Source of the DNA: Firmicutes bacterium CAG:341
GTDB taxonomy: Bacteria; Bacillota; Clostridia; Oscillospirales; Acutalibacteraceae
Assembly: GCA_000434995.1 (NCBI GenBank)
Contig: FR895334.1
Coordinates: 71,513-123,570 of the forward strand
Length of the DNA: 52,058 nucleotides
Direction: 5' to 3'
Under the pieces are notes generated by a model that did not search any database, had not been told where the DNA came from, and saw nothing but the letters and a program-made list of their open reading frames with translations. Shown here piece by piece: positions 8,441 to 17,923 of this stretch; position 1 is the stretch's first letter; every line of letters begins with the position of its first letter. Made by a program: the position numbers and the translations under genes.

Positions 8441-11400
8441 TAGTTTCAAACTCCTTGTATAAGTTTTCAATAACTTCGCTGTCACTTTGCTGTTCGCTGA
8501 CTTTGTTAAAAATCATTTTGGAATTGGCACATACATCACGGTAATCGCAATAATCACAAGTATTATTGTGGGTTGGATTTTTTATCGGCTTTCTGTCAAT
8601 ATATCCGCTTTGTAAATCATTTCCCATTTTTTCAACCAATTGATTTATTTTTTTATGTATTAAGCCAAGCTGCTCAAGTGATACTAAACTTCCTTTCAAA
8701 TCTCCGTTTGATTTCACCTGAACAGGAATATATTTTCCGCTCAAATCGTGTTCCATTGCCTGTGCTACTGCATTTTCATCATCACTCAGTATAATACCGT
8801 TCATTTTAAACATTGAAGCTTCTTCGCTGTCAATCGACTTTTCAGCCTCGTTTGCGGAATCAAAATTCAATGTATTTCTTGCAGCGTGCATATATAAAAC
8901 GCCGGCAGGTATACCGTTAAGTGCAGATGATTTATCTTCACATAATGAAAAAAGATATACAAACATTTGCAAATTTAAACCGTCCATAATATCGGCAAGC
9001 TTAAACTTCTTGTTGCCCGATTTGTAATCAACAACCCTGATATATTTTTCGTTGTTATGTTCAAACACATCCACACGGTCAATTGAGCCACGAATTTGCA
9101 CACTTCCGCCACTTTCAAGCGGTATAATTTCGGGTTTAACTTCACCGTCTTTATCAATTGACATTTCAAATGCTTTAGCTTCAAAATCGCAATTTTTAAA
9201 CTCTAAAGCAAGGTGGTTTACTACATCATAAACAAGTTTTGAAAGCCTTTTGTAATTATAATCAAAGCGTTTATTTTTATCCTTAATAAGAGCCATATTT
9301 TCTTCAAAATATTTTGCCATATACTTATCAACCAAGTCTTTAATTTCAGTGTAATTAAGAGTTGATAATTTTTTAGTACCCACATCGGATAAAATCATTT
9401 CAAGGATATAGTGAATAAGCGTACCCCTTTGCATTGGGTCAATTTCAGCCTTATTTATAACTCTGGCTGAAAGACCGAATTTGCAAAAATATCTAAACGG
9501 GCAATTATAATAATCTTCAATTCTTGAAGCAGAAATATACATATCTTTATCAAAAAGTTCAATAGCTTTTTTTCTGCTTTTAATTTCAATCGGTTTGTTT
9601 TCTGCAAGATACTTTATTGCTTCGTATCTGCTGTCGTTTTTAAAATATTCTTTAAGCGATGCATAAAATGGAGTGTTATCGTAAAATCTTTCACTCATAA
9701 GTTCAAAAGCGTTTTTGTTTGTTTCAATCAGTTCAATTTCGTCTAAATCAGAAATGTCATATTCTTTGAAATAATTGTACTTTGCCTCAATATCTGTAAC
9801 TATTTCCGACGGTGCAGAATCTTTAGAACTTCCCTTTAAATATGAAATATACAGCTTTTCGCTTGAGCAGGAACACGCCATATAAGCAAAATATCTTTCC
9901 TGCAGATTAAATATTTCGGCATATGAATAAAGCTTAAAATCATTTTCAAGCATAATTCTTCTCTCTGCCTCGGAAAGAAGCCCGCTTGTAATGGCTGATT
10001 GCGGAAATTCGCCCTCATTTGCGCCTAAAACAAAAACTGCTTTTGGATTATCGGTCCTTATTCTGTCTGCCTGTCCGATTTGCACATTATCTATCCCACT
10101 CGGAACAGTACCTAGATCTTCACAAGAAATAATAAGTGAAAACATTTTTGCATATGTTTTTAAATCAATTTCGCCAAGGGTAGTTGCAAGCTGATTTAAT
10201 ATTTCCATAACAAGTTCCCAAATTCTGCCCTGCTCTTGAGCCAGCGAATAAAATCCGTTTTTGTTTAACAAAACAGCATATTCCTTTACTTTTTTATCAG
10301 CACAGTAGGAAATCAGCGTATTATATATTCCCTCGCTTATTTTTTTTGAATCTTTGGTTTTTGTAATTTTCTTCAGCAAAACAAGCGGTGCAATCAATTT
10401 TTCCCTTGTTATATTTATTTTATCAAGAGCATTTCTGTCAGCCTCGCTTAATTCGTTTACAAAACCTTTGGTTGAATTTTCAAATGGTTTAGTCCATTTT
10501 AAACCATTTATATTCCATAAAAAAATATAGTTTTCAAGCTCGTTTATATCTTCGTCCGGTATATCCGTTAATCCTGTTTTGGCAAGGCTTAATATATCGT
10601 CGCTTTTAAACGAAAAGTTAATACACCTAAGCATAAATTCAATCATTACTACAAGTGACTGGGTGTTAACCGGCTGTCTTTCATCACGAAAATAAGGTAC
10701 TTCATATTTAGAAAAGTTATATTCAAGCTCACTTAAATACTTTTGTAAATCGCGGCAAATAACAGTGATTTCAGAAGCTTTATACCCTTTTCTTAAAAGC
10801 TGTTTAATTTCTCTTGAAACATTTTCACATTCATCAGAAATATTTTTTGAAGCATAAATATGTACATTTTCATTAGCTTCAAGAGCTTTATTTGAATTAT
10901 TAAAAAAATGTTTTTCAATTACTTTAAGTTCGTTATTTTTAAATCTGTGATTTTCTTCAAGGTTAACAATTTGCGTTTCAACATCAGATTTATCGGCAAT
11001 TCTCTTAATTATTTGAAAAGATTTATTTACATACGAAAATAAATCATAGTTATTATCACTGTCATATGAATCTGTGCAAAGTGTGATTGTAACGCAGTTT
11101 GCCTCTGCAATTATCAATTCAAGAAGCTTATATTCCTGCGCAACAAAGCCGTTAAATCCGTCTATAAATACATACTTATTTTTAAAATAGCCTTTATCAA
11201 AGATTTGATTATAAATTCTTGTAAGTTCGTTTGATGAATCGTTAAATCTATCTTTAATAAGCAATTCATAAGCACTCATAATAAGCGAAATATCAGCAAG
11301 CTTTTTGTAAAGAACCTGATTATCAATATTTTTTGAAAGTTCATTTATTTGCAATGAATCAAGATTGCAGGATTTCATTTCATCATAAATGTTAATCATT

Positions 11401-11756
11401 GAAGTCACAAAGCTTAAAGAATCAAGATTTTTGTTAAACAGCTGAAAATTATCTTTACAATTATCAATAGCCTTGCACATTAAAATAACTTTGCCGCCTT
11501 TTGATAATGTAGGCAAAGCGTCTGAACCGTACTTTCTTCTTACATCATTGGAGATACGCGAAAAAGACGAGTTGTCAACACAGTTGACTTTATCCTCGCC
11601 TAAATCATTAAGTAATCTTCTTTCTGCCACAAGCGAATACTGTTCCGGTGTTAAAAGAAGAATATTATTTTCCCCGCAAATCGCAAGTTCTTTTATTTGA
11701 TTAAATACATAATCACTTTTTCCGCAGCCACTTCTGCCAAATACAAATTTTAACAA
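8412..11756 (-). CDS. addB: ATP-dependent nuclease subunit B
   Basis: AddB is the partner of AddA and carries the second nuclease domain. The N-terminus has the Walker A-like GRSGCGKS at residues 7-14. The nuclease region has VVDYKSGNKKF. Iron-sulfur cluster cysteines are visible as YNCPFRYFC and as the C-terminal group at 1067, 1070 and 1076 (CDYCDYRDVC). At 1114 residues it has the family length. The start is TTG 11756 with AGGTGA four bases upstream; no ATG lies before the Walker motif. The ribosome binding site overlaps the end of the DUF2461 gene, which is 11 bp away. Confidence 0.95.
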   Translation of the reverse strand: MLKFVFGRSGCGKSDYVFNQIKELAICGENNILLLTPEQYSLVAERRLLNDLGEDKVNCVDNSSFSRISNDVRRKYGSDALPTLSKGGKVILMCKAIDNCKDNFQLFNKNLDSLSFVTSMINIYDEMKSCNLDSLQINELSKNIDNQVLYKKLADISLIMSAYELLIKDRFNDSSNELTRIYNQIFDKGYFKNKYVFIDGFNGFVAQEYKLLELIIAEANCVTITLCTDSYDSDNNYDLFSYVNKSFQIIKRIADKSDVETQIVNLEENHRFKNNELKVIEKHFFNNSNKALEANENVHIYASKNISDECENVSREIKQLLRKGYKASEITVICRDLQKYLSELEYNFSKYEVPYFRDERQPVNTQSLVVMIEFMLRCINFSFKSDDILSLAKTGLTDIPDEDINELENYIFLWNINGLKWTKPFENSTKGFVNELSEADRNALDKINITREKLIAPLVLLKKITKTKDSKKISEGIYNTLISYCADKKVKEYAVLLNKNGFYSLAQEQGRIWELVMEILNQLATTLGEIDLKTYAKMFSLIISCEDLGTVPSGIDNVQIGQADRIRTDNPKAVFVLGANEGEFPQSAITSGLLSEAERRIMLENDFKLYSYAEIFNLQERYFAYMACSCSSEKLYISYLKGSSKDSAPSEIVTDIEAKYNYFKEYDISDLDEIELIETNKNAFELMSERFYDNTPFYASLKEYFKNDSRYEAIKYLAENKPIEIKSRKKAIELFDKDMYISASRIEDYYNCPFRYFCKFGLSARVINKAEIDPMQRGTLIHYILEMILSDVGTKKLSTLNYTEIKDLVDKYMAKYFEENMALIKDKNKRFDYNYKRLSKLVYDVVNHLALEFKNCDFEAKAFEMSIDKDGEVKPEIIPLESGGSVQIRGSIDRVDVFEHNNEKYIRVVDYKSGNKKFKLADIMDGLNLQMFVYLFSLCEDKSSALNGIPAGVLYMHAARNTLNFDSANEAEKSIDSEEASMFKMNGIILSDDENAVAQAMEHDLSGKYIPVQVKSNGDLKGSLVSLEQLGLIHKKINQLVEKMGNDLQSGYIDRKPIKNPTHNNTCDYCDYRDVCANSKMIFNKVSEQQSDSEVIENLYKEFETNAKVDTTTE

Positions 11757-11767
11757 ATAATCACCTA

Positions 11768-12490
11768 TTATCTCATTGCATCTTCAGGTTTTATAATCCC
11801 TTTAGAAAGCATATTATCATAAGCTTTAGCCCAAAAAGTGTACATCGGGCTTGCTAAATCAAAAGCAAGTTTAATCTCATCAATAAGTGCAGATGAGTTA
11901 ATCTTATTCATATCAAAAGATTTATACGAAAACTCCATATTTTTTGCACTTAAATATGGCTTTAATTCTTTAGGTGCATTTGGATACATATCTTTTTTAT
12001 AATTATCTCTTGAACCGTAAACAAAACCTGCTTGCTTGCAAGCGTCAAGTGCTTCAAGCCATTCATTAGGCTTATCTAATATCAAATTATGAACTTCCTT
12101 AAAAGCTGATTGTTTCCAAGTCCAAAATCCCAAGCCGTAACCGAAACTGTTTGGGAAAAATTCAAAATAGAAAAACGGTGCACTCGGATATTCATTTTTA
12201 TATCTTCGAAGCATCAGCCACATATTTTCGCGATATTTGATTTTGCTTCTGTTACCTCTTGTATCTCTGTATATTCTTGATACGCAGCGTACTGGGTCAG
12301 TAAACATTTTATCATCAATTTCATACATCAAACCACTCAAATCAAGTACAATCTGGCGCATAGGAACTGTGATGCCTTCCTTTAATTCAAGCTTGTGTTC
12401 TTCATAAAATTCTTTTGAATCATTAAACCTGTTAAGGCAAAGAAGTTCTATACTTTCAGGTTTAATACCTTTGAAATTATATTCGCTCAT
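11768..12490 (-). CDS. DUF2461 family protein
   Basis: This is a 240-residue soluble protein of the DUF2461/TIGR02453 family. Recognisable features are the N-terminal LLCLNRFNDSKEFYEEHK, the DPVRCVSRIYRDTR segment and the aromatic FFYFEFFPNSFGYGLGFW region. The biochemical function of the family is not known to me. It overlaps the preceding YnbB-like gene by the 4-bp ATGA junction and is followed by addB after 11 bp, so it belongs to the ligA-addA operon. The context gives no clear functional hint. Confidence 0.85.
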   Translation of the reverse strand: MSEYNFKGIKPESIELLCLNRFNDSKEFYEEHKLELKEGITVPMRQIVLDLSGLMYEIDDKMFTDPVRCVSRIYRDTRGNRSKIKYRENMWLMLRRYKNEYPSAPFFYFEFFPNSFGYGLGFWTWKQSAFKEVHNLILDKPNEWLEALDACKQAGFVYGSRDNYKKDMYPNAPKELKPYLSAKNMEFSYKSFDMNKINSSALIDEIKLAFDLASPMYTFWAKAYDNMLSKGIIKPEDAMR

Positions 12491-13749
12491 TTTAAAAGTC
12501 CTTTATCTTCCATTTGTTGAGCGGCTAAAAGCGCACAGAGCTTTGCACTGTGAAAGTTAAGTCCGCCCTGAATCCAAGCATAATACGGCGGCCTGATAGG
12601 AGCATCTGCTGAAAGTTCAATTGATGAACCGAGTGTAAACGCTCCGGCTGCCATAACAACTTTGCTGTCATATCCCGGCATATCCCACGGTTCAGGTGAT
12701 AAATAGCTATCAACAGGGCTGCCGCTTTGAACCCCCTGGCAAAATGCAACAAGACTTTCTGCATTTTCAAGCCCTAAAGACTGCACAATATCGTGCCTTG
12801 TTTCGTTATATTTCGGCGTTACATCATATCCAAAGCTTTCATATAATGCGGATATGTAAACAGCACTTTTCAGTGCTTCACCAACTGTATGCGGCGCATA
12901 AAAAAGCCCCATATAAAGTTCCCTGTTCATTCCGATTGTTGCGCCGACTTCCCTGCCAAGTCCGGGAGTTGTTAGCCTATAAGCACATTTTTCAACAAGA
13001 TCTTCCCTGCCGGCAATGTAACCGCCTGTTGTAGCTATGCCGCCGCCTGCATTTTTAATCATTGAACCTGCTATAAGGTCAGCGCCTACTTGTGTAGGTT
13101 CTTGTATTTCTACAAATTCGCCATAGCAGTTATCCACCATAACAATTACATTTGGATTTTTCTTTTTTACAATTTCACAAACTTTGCCTATTTCGTCAAC
13201 AGAAAGACTTGGCCTAAGCTCATATCCGCGGCTGCGCTGGATATAGACCATAGTGGTTGAGCTGTTAACAGCATTTTCAATACTTTCAAAATCAAGTCGT
13301 TCATTTTTCAAAGCCACTTCTTCATAGTTAACACCGAATTCTTTAAGTGAACCCATACCCTCGCCGCTGATACCGATAACATTATGAATTGTATCATAAG
13401 GTGTTCCTGATACGCAAAGCATATTATCCCCCGGTCTTAAAACCCCGAAAAGTGCAGTTGCAAGTGTATGCGTTCCGCAAGTAAAGTTATGGCGCACAAG
13501 TGCAGATTCTGCACCCAAAACCTGCGCCCAAACCTTATCAAGCGTTTCCCTGCCAATATCTCCGTATCCGTATCCTGTGCTTGTACCAAAATGTGTTTCA
13601 GATATTCTGTTATCAATAAAAGCTTTTTGAACTTTTTGCTGATTATATTCTGTTATTTTTTCAATATTTTCAAATTGCTCTTTGCAAAGTTTCAGTGCTT
13701 TGTCTGAAGCATCCAAAATTCTTTTATCTATTTTGAAAAATTCATTCAT
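12487..13749 (-). CDS. ynbB: YnbB-type PLP enzyme (methionine gamma-lyase family)
   Basis: This 420-residue fold-type I PLP enzyme belongs to the Cys/Met-metabolism group once called aluminium resistance protein (B. subtilis YnbB). The Schiff-base lysine is probably in AGSMIKNAGGGIATTGGY. The cofactor-binding aspartate fits VMVDNCYGEF, and the phosphate-binding region is near HNFTCGTHTLA. The substrate is unproven; annotation as methionine gamma-lyase reflects family membership only. ATGA overlaps join it to the GNAT gene upstream and the DUF2461 gene downstream. Confidence 0.88.
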   Translation of the reverse strand: MNEFFKIDKRILDASDKALKLCKEQFENIEKITEYNQQKVQKAFIDNRISETHFGTSTGYGYGDIGRETLDKVWAQVLGAESALVRHNFTCGTHTLATALFGVLRPGDNMLCVSGTPYDTIHNVIGISGEGMGSLKEFGVNYEEVALKNERLDFESIENAVNSSTTMVYIQRSRGYELRPSLSVDEIGKVCEIVKKKNPNVIVMVDNCYGEFVEIQEPTQVGADLIAGSMIKNAGGGIATTGGYIAGREDLVEKCAYRLTTPGLGREVGATIGMNRELYMGLFYAPHTVGEALKSAVYISALYESFGYDVTPKYNETRHDIVQSLGLENAESLVAFCQGVQSGSPVDSYLSPEPWDMPGYDSKVVMAAGAFTLGSSIELSADAPIRPPYYAWIQGGLNFHSAKLCALLAAQQMEDKGLLK

Positions 13750-14468
13750 TTATACATTCTCCAATAACCCATATTTTCAAAACCGAGTTTTTTATAAAAT
13801 TTTTCGTTTTTGTTTTTATCACGCATTAAATATACTTTTCCCTTAATATCACAAATCATTGCACTTACAAGTGCACTTCCATATCCCATTCTTCTGAATT
13901 CGGGTACGGTTGAAACAGAAGTCAATATTGCGTCATTATTATAAATTGATGAAAAAATACCGCTTGATACAATTTCATCATTTACATTTAAAGTAACCGC
14001 CTTTGCACACGAATGTCTGATTCTGTGGCTGACATCCACATACCAACTTTCAAAATCAGCAGTCGAATAATCTTCCAAATTAAACAAATCCATTAGCTTT
14101 GGATATTCATCAATTGTGGCGTAGTTAATTATTTTTTCCACCTTTTTATTTGTACGCATAACAATACCGTAATCATAAGAAAATGAGAGTGCAAGTTCAT
14201 CATCACCTAAAATCGAATTAAATCCTATTCTTGTAAAGAAATCTTCCAACTCAATCAAATCAAAATCATCATTATGGCATACGGTATAATCATTATCAAG
14301 CCGAGAAATAATTGATGTAATATTACCATTATCATCAAGTTGTTTATAAAAAAGTGCAAAATTGTAATTTGTGGAATATGCTTTTAAAAGTGACATTATT
14401 CTGATATAAAATATATCATCTTTAAAAAAATCATCAAATTCTTTGTTCTTTTCAATCAGTTTAATCAT
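13746..14468 (-). CDS. GNAT family N-acetyltransferase
   Basis: This is a 240-residue protein whose C-terminal half is a GNAT acetyl-CoA domain. It shows VSTVPEFRRMGYGSALVSAM, including the R-x-x-G-x-G type pyrophosphate loop, and ends with KFYKKLGFENMG. The N-terminal half, about 110 residues, is not recognised and may set substrate choice. The acceptor is unknown. It overlaps the M42 peptidase gene by 8 bp and the YnbB-like gene by 4 bp, so translation is likely coupled. Confidence 0.85.
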   Translation of the reverse strand: MIKLIEKNKEFDDFFKDDIFYIRIMSLLKAYSTNYNFALFYKQLDDNGNITSIISRLDNDYTVCHNDDFDLIELEDFFTRIGFNSILGDDELALSFSYDYGIVMRTNKKVEKIINYATIDEYPKLMDLFNLEDYSTADFESWYVDVSHRIRHSCAKAVTLNVNDEIVSSGIFSSIYNNDAILTSVSTVPEFRRMGYGSALVSAMICDIKGKVYLMRDKNKNEKFYKKLGFENMGYWRMYK

Positions 14469-15462
14469 AAAGCTTAGGCAATAATTTATTTAATAGTTTC
14501 CTTGTGTTTTCAATATCATCTTTTTTCACAACACTTGAAGCACCGTGAATATATCTGCTTGGCAGTGAAACAGCAATAACTCTGCTTCCTTTTGCGCTGG
14601 TTTGTATTGCACCTGCATCATTTCCACCGGCAATGGCAGTTTTAGTTTGAGTCGGTATATTGTTTTCTTCACCGACTTTGCGTGCAAGCTTATAAAGTTC
14701 TTTATCATAAACAGTTCTTCCGTCCATAAAAGAAACAACCGGGCCTTTGCCCAAAACGCACACTCTGTTTCCGCCCGTAACGCCGCATAAATCACCGGCA
14801 GTAGTTGATTCAAGAATAAGTGAAACATCAGGCTGAACATCAAAAGAAGTACATTTTGAGCCTCTTAATCCGACTTCTTCCTGAACATTAAAGCAAAAAT
14901 AAGTGTCATATTCAAGCTCACTGTTAATAAGTTCAATCATCAGCATACAGCCGATTCTGTCATCAAGAGCTTTTGATTTAATATATCCATCACCAAATTC
15001 ATAATAATCACTTGAAAAATAAGCATAATCGCCCAAGGATACATACTTTTCGGCTTGTGTCTTATCTTTAGCACCAATATCAATAAACAGATTTTTGAAG
15101 CTTACAGCCTTATCTTTTTCATCACCTGAAAGCAAGTGAATAGGTTTTAATCCTACAACACCGTAAATATCGTTAATTTTAACTTTTCTGTCGGCAACAA
15201 CGCGCGCGTCAATTCCGCCGACGGGTGAAAATTTTAAATACCCATCATCCGTAATATCGGTAATGATAAAGCCTACCTCATCCATATGGGCGCAAATCAT
15301 CACCTTTTTATTTGCTCTTTTAACACCTTTTTTAAATGCAATTATTGAGCCTAGTGCATCTATTTTATATTCACATTTGTCTTTGATTTTAGAAACAATA
15401 TAGTCTTTTACGGCACATTCATCACCTGATGTACCGTTGAGTAGGCAAAGTTCTTTAAGCAT
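14461..15462 (-). CDS. M42 family aminopeptidase (second of a tandem pair)
   Basis: This 333-residue dinuclear-metal aminopeptidase belongs to the PepA/FrvX group. Metal-binding motifs are CAHMDEVGF, ALDDRIGC, the catalytic QEEVGLRG and the C-terminal SRYIHGASSVV. I chose ATG 15462 (MLKELCLLNGTSGDE) over an alternative start at 15486 because AGGTG lies seven bases ahead. It overlaps the first M42 gene by 8 bp. It is clearly paralogous to its neighbour, sharing the VTDITDDG-type strand, but is well diverged. M42 enzymes form dodecamers that trim peptides in the cytosol. Confidence 0.93.
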   Translation of the reverse strand: MLKELCLLNGTSGDECAVKDYIVSKIKDKCEYKIDALGSIIAFKKGVKRANKKVMICAHMDEVGFIITDITDDGYLKFSPVGGIDARVVADRKVKINDIYGVVGLKPIHLLSGDEKDKAVSFKNLFIDIGAKDKTQAEKYVSLGDYAYFSSDYYEFGDGYIKSKALDDRIGCMLMIELINSELEYDTYFCFNVQEEVGLRGSKCTSFDVQPDVSLILESTTAGDLCGVTGGNRVCVLGKGPVVSFMDGRTVYDKELYKLARKVGEENNIPTQTKTAIAGGNDAGAIQTSAKGSRVIAVSLPSRYIHGASSVVKKDDIENTRKLLNKLLPKLYD

Positions 15463-16474
15463 TTTGCACACCTGCCTTTTCTTCAATATAAGCGCAAATT
15501 AAATCGCTGACACTTACAATATCATCAATATTAACAACTTCACAAGGCTGATGCATATATTTTTCAGGTATTGAAATAAGTCCACCTTGTATGCCTTTTT
15601 CAGAAAGAGTAATTACATCAGCATTAGTACCTGTACTTCCTGCCATGATTTCGCGCTGATACTTAATATTATTTTTATCGGCAACTTTCACAAGGTTATG
15701 GGAAATATTTTTATCAAGTATAGGCGAAAAACCAATCATTGCGCCATTTCCAATAATTCCGCAATCCGCCTTGTCGCAATTAGGTGTATATGCAAAAGAT
15801 ACATCAACACTTATAAATTCATCAATATTTTTTGAATAAGCACCTATTTTTGCGCCGCGTGTACCAAGCTCTTCCTGCGATGAAAACATCACTGTAATCT
15901 TGCAAGGAACTTTTTTAAGCCTGTCAAGGCATAATAATATTGAAGCCACGCCTGCCCTGTCATCAAGACATGAGGCAGACAATTGATTGTTTAAAAGCGG
16001 AGTAAAATTACGCTTAAATGTAACCTTATCACCAAGTGAAACAATTTTTTCAATTTCCTCTTTATTCATTCCCACATCAATTGAAATATCTTTAAATTCG
16101 GGAACTTTCTTTTCATCATCAGCACTTTGCAAATGCGGCGGCAAAGTGGAAATAACACCCTTTACTTCCTTATTTCCCCACACAGATACTTCATAGCCGA
16201 GCAACATTCTTCTGTCTACTCCGCCGCAACGGTTTACTTTAATAAATCCGTCATCAGTAATGTCAGTAACTATCATACCTATTTCATCAAGATGAGCATC
16301 AAGTAAAAAGTGATAGCCTTCACCGAATGTGCAATACACATTATTCATATCATCAACACTTACATCGCCGTAAGCTTCAAGCTTTTCAGTAAGTAATTTT
16401 ACTATGTTTTCCTCTTCGCCCGAAACACCGACTGCCGATGTAAGTTCTTTTAATAAATTTTCAATATTTTCCAT
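15455..16474 (-). CDS. M42 family aminopeptidase (first of a tandem pair)
   Basis: This 339-residue M42 metallopeptidase shows LDAHLDEIGM, CLDDRAGVAS, the catalytic SQEELGTRGAK and EKYMHQPCEVV. All metal ligands expected for the family appear present, so both copies should be active. It starts at ATG 16474, sharing one base with the murD stop (TAATG). Two M42 paralogues of differing sequence in one operon suggest hetero-oligomers or distinct side-chain preference; that is inference. Confidence 0.93.
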   Translation of the reverse strand: MENIENLLKELTSAVGVSGEEENIVKLLTEKLEAYGDVSVDDMNNVYCTFGEGYHFLLDAHLDEIGMIVTDITDDGFIKVNRCGGVDRRMLLGYEVSVWGNKEVKGVISTLPPHLQSADDEKKVPEFKDISIDVGMNKEEIEKIVSLGDKVTFKRNFTPLLNNQLSASCLDDRAGVASILLCLDRLKKVPCKITVMFSSQEELGTRGAKIGAYSKNIDEFISVDVSFAYTPNCDKADCGIIGNGAMIGFSPILDKNISHNLVKVADKNNIKYQREIMAGSTGTNADVITLSEKGIQGGLISIPEKYMHQPCEVVNIDDIVSVSDLICAYIEEKAGVQNA

Positions 16475-17904
16475 TATTCATCAAATCCATTTACAAGTTC
16501 TTTAAATCTTCTGCCTCTATATTCAAATGTTTTAAACTGGTCAAATGCAGGACATGCCGGGCAGAGTGAAACAATGTCACCTTTTTCGGCAACATTTTTA
16601 GCTTCGTTTAATGCATTTTCCAAATTATCTGTTTTAATTATTTTAATACCGGATTTGTTATATCCCTCATAATTTGTAACAGTATCATATATTTTTTGAG
16701 CAGTGGCACCGTTTAGCACAAGTACCTTAACATATTTCAAAATATCAGGCACCATTTCGCTCATATCGTTGCCTTTATCAGAACCTCCCATAATTACTAT
16801 GATTTTTTTGCCGAACGCTCTTAAACCGCTGATTACACGGGACGGTGATGTAGCAATTGAATCATTATAATATTTAACGCCATCAAATTCTCTTACAAAT
16901 TCAATTCTGTGTTCAACCCCGCCAAAAGTATTAGCAATATCTTTATATACGGAAATATCAACAAGTCCCCATGTTGCACAAATAGCTGTGCAATAGTTTT
17001 CTATATTGTGCGAACCCGGAATAACAATATCACTGCTGTTCATCACAAAAGTTTCATTGCCGTTATCGTTATAAACAATCTCGCCTTTATCATTCATATA
17101 ACATCCGTTATCAACTTTGTGTTTTATAGAAAACTGCGCAAGCTTACCCCTAACATCAAATCGCATATCATGGTAAACCCTGTTACCGATTGAATAATCG
17201 CAGTCAGCATTAAGCACAGTTTTGCAGTTTTCATTTTGATAAATCAAAATATTACGCTTTGCGTCAACATATTCATCAAGGTTGATGTGATGATCTTGAT
17301 GTGTACATTCAATATTAGTTACAACTGCGACATCGGGCGTATTTTTCATATTTCCCATTGTTAAAAGCTGAAAAGATGAAAGCTCAACAACTGCAATATC
17401 ATTTTCAGTAATGGTTTCGAGTTCAGGCATAAGTGCTTTACCTATATTTCCGCCTAAATACACCTTTCTGCCTTGCTTTTCTAGAAATTTTGAAATCAGT
17501 GTTGTAGTAGTAGTTTTACCGTTTGATCCGGTTACAGCAATAATTTTAGATGGACAGAATTTAAAAAACACTTCCATTTCTGTTGTGACTTTCTGCCCTC
17601 TTTCAATACATTCGCCAATCCACGAATTTTGAAACGGTAAAATACCGTGTGAGCGAAAAATCAAATCCATTTGCGGCAAAACATCAAGATAGTTTTCGCC
17701 TAACGAGAAGTGAACTCCGAGTTTTTCAAGATTGTCGCATATATCTTTGCCGATATATTCTTTATCTCTTTTATCGCAGGCATAAACTTCAATTCCGTAC
17801 TTCGCACAAAATTCTGCACACGGAACATTTGCAACACCCATTCCGACAAAAGCAACTTTTTTACCTTTTAACGAATCAAAATATTCCTTAGCTTTAATGT
17901 TCAT
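16474..17904 (-). CDS. murD: UDP-N-acetylmuramoyl-L-alanine:D-glutamate ligase
   Basis: MurD adds D-glutamate to UDP-MurNAc-L-Ala in the cytosolic part of peptidoglycan synthesis. The 476-residue protein has an N-terminal Rossmann-like domain (VAFVGMGVANVPCAEF). The Mur-ligase ATP site VTGSNGKTTTTTLI is near residue 115, followed by GGNIG, TNIECTHQDHH and a C-terminal domain with IMGGSDKGNDM. Usual length is about 450. It sits 19 bp downstream of the unknown membrane protein and one base over the first M42 gene. It is separated here from the dcw cluster where murD often lies. Confidence 0.96.
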   Translation of the reverse strand: MNIKAKEYFDSLKGKKVAFVGMGVANVPCAEFCAKYGIEVYACDKRDKEYIGKDICDNLEKLGVHFSLGENYLDVLPQMDLIFRSHGILPFQNSWIGECIERGQKVTTEMEVFFKFCPSKIIAVTGSNGKTTTTTLISKFLEKQGRKVYLGGNIGKALMPELETITENDIAVVELSSFQLLTMGNMKNTPDVAVVTNIECTHQDHHINLDEYVDAKRNILIYQNENCKTVLNADCDYSIGNRVYHDMRFDVRGKLAQFSIKHKVDNGCYMNDKGEIVYNDNGNETFVMNSSDIVIPGSHNIENYCTAICATWGLVDISVYKDIANTFGGVEHRIEFVREFDGVKYYNDSIATSPSRVISGLRAFGKKIIVIMGGSDKGNDMSEMVPDILKYVKVLVLNGATAQKIYDTVTNYEGYNKSGIKIIKTDNLENALNEAKNVAEKGDIVSLCPACPAFDQFKTFEYRGRRFKELVNGFDE

Positions 17905-17923
17905 AGCATTTCATCTCCAATAC

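Noticed and set aside
12487..13749. Aluminium resistance function for the YnbB-like enzyme
   Set aside because: That name is historical; the sequence supports only a PLP-dependent Cys/Met-metabolism-type enzyme.
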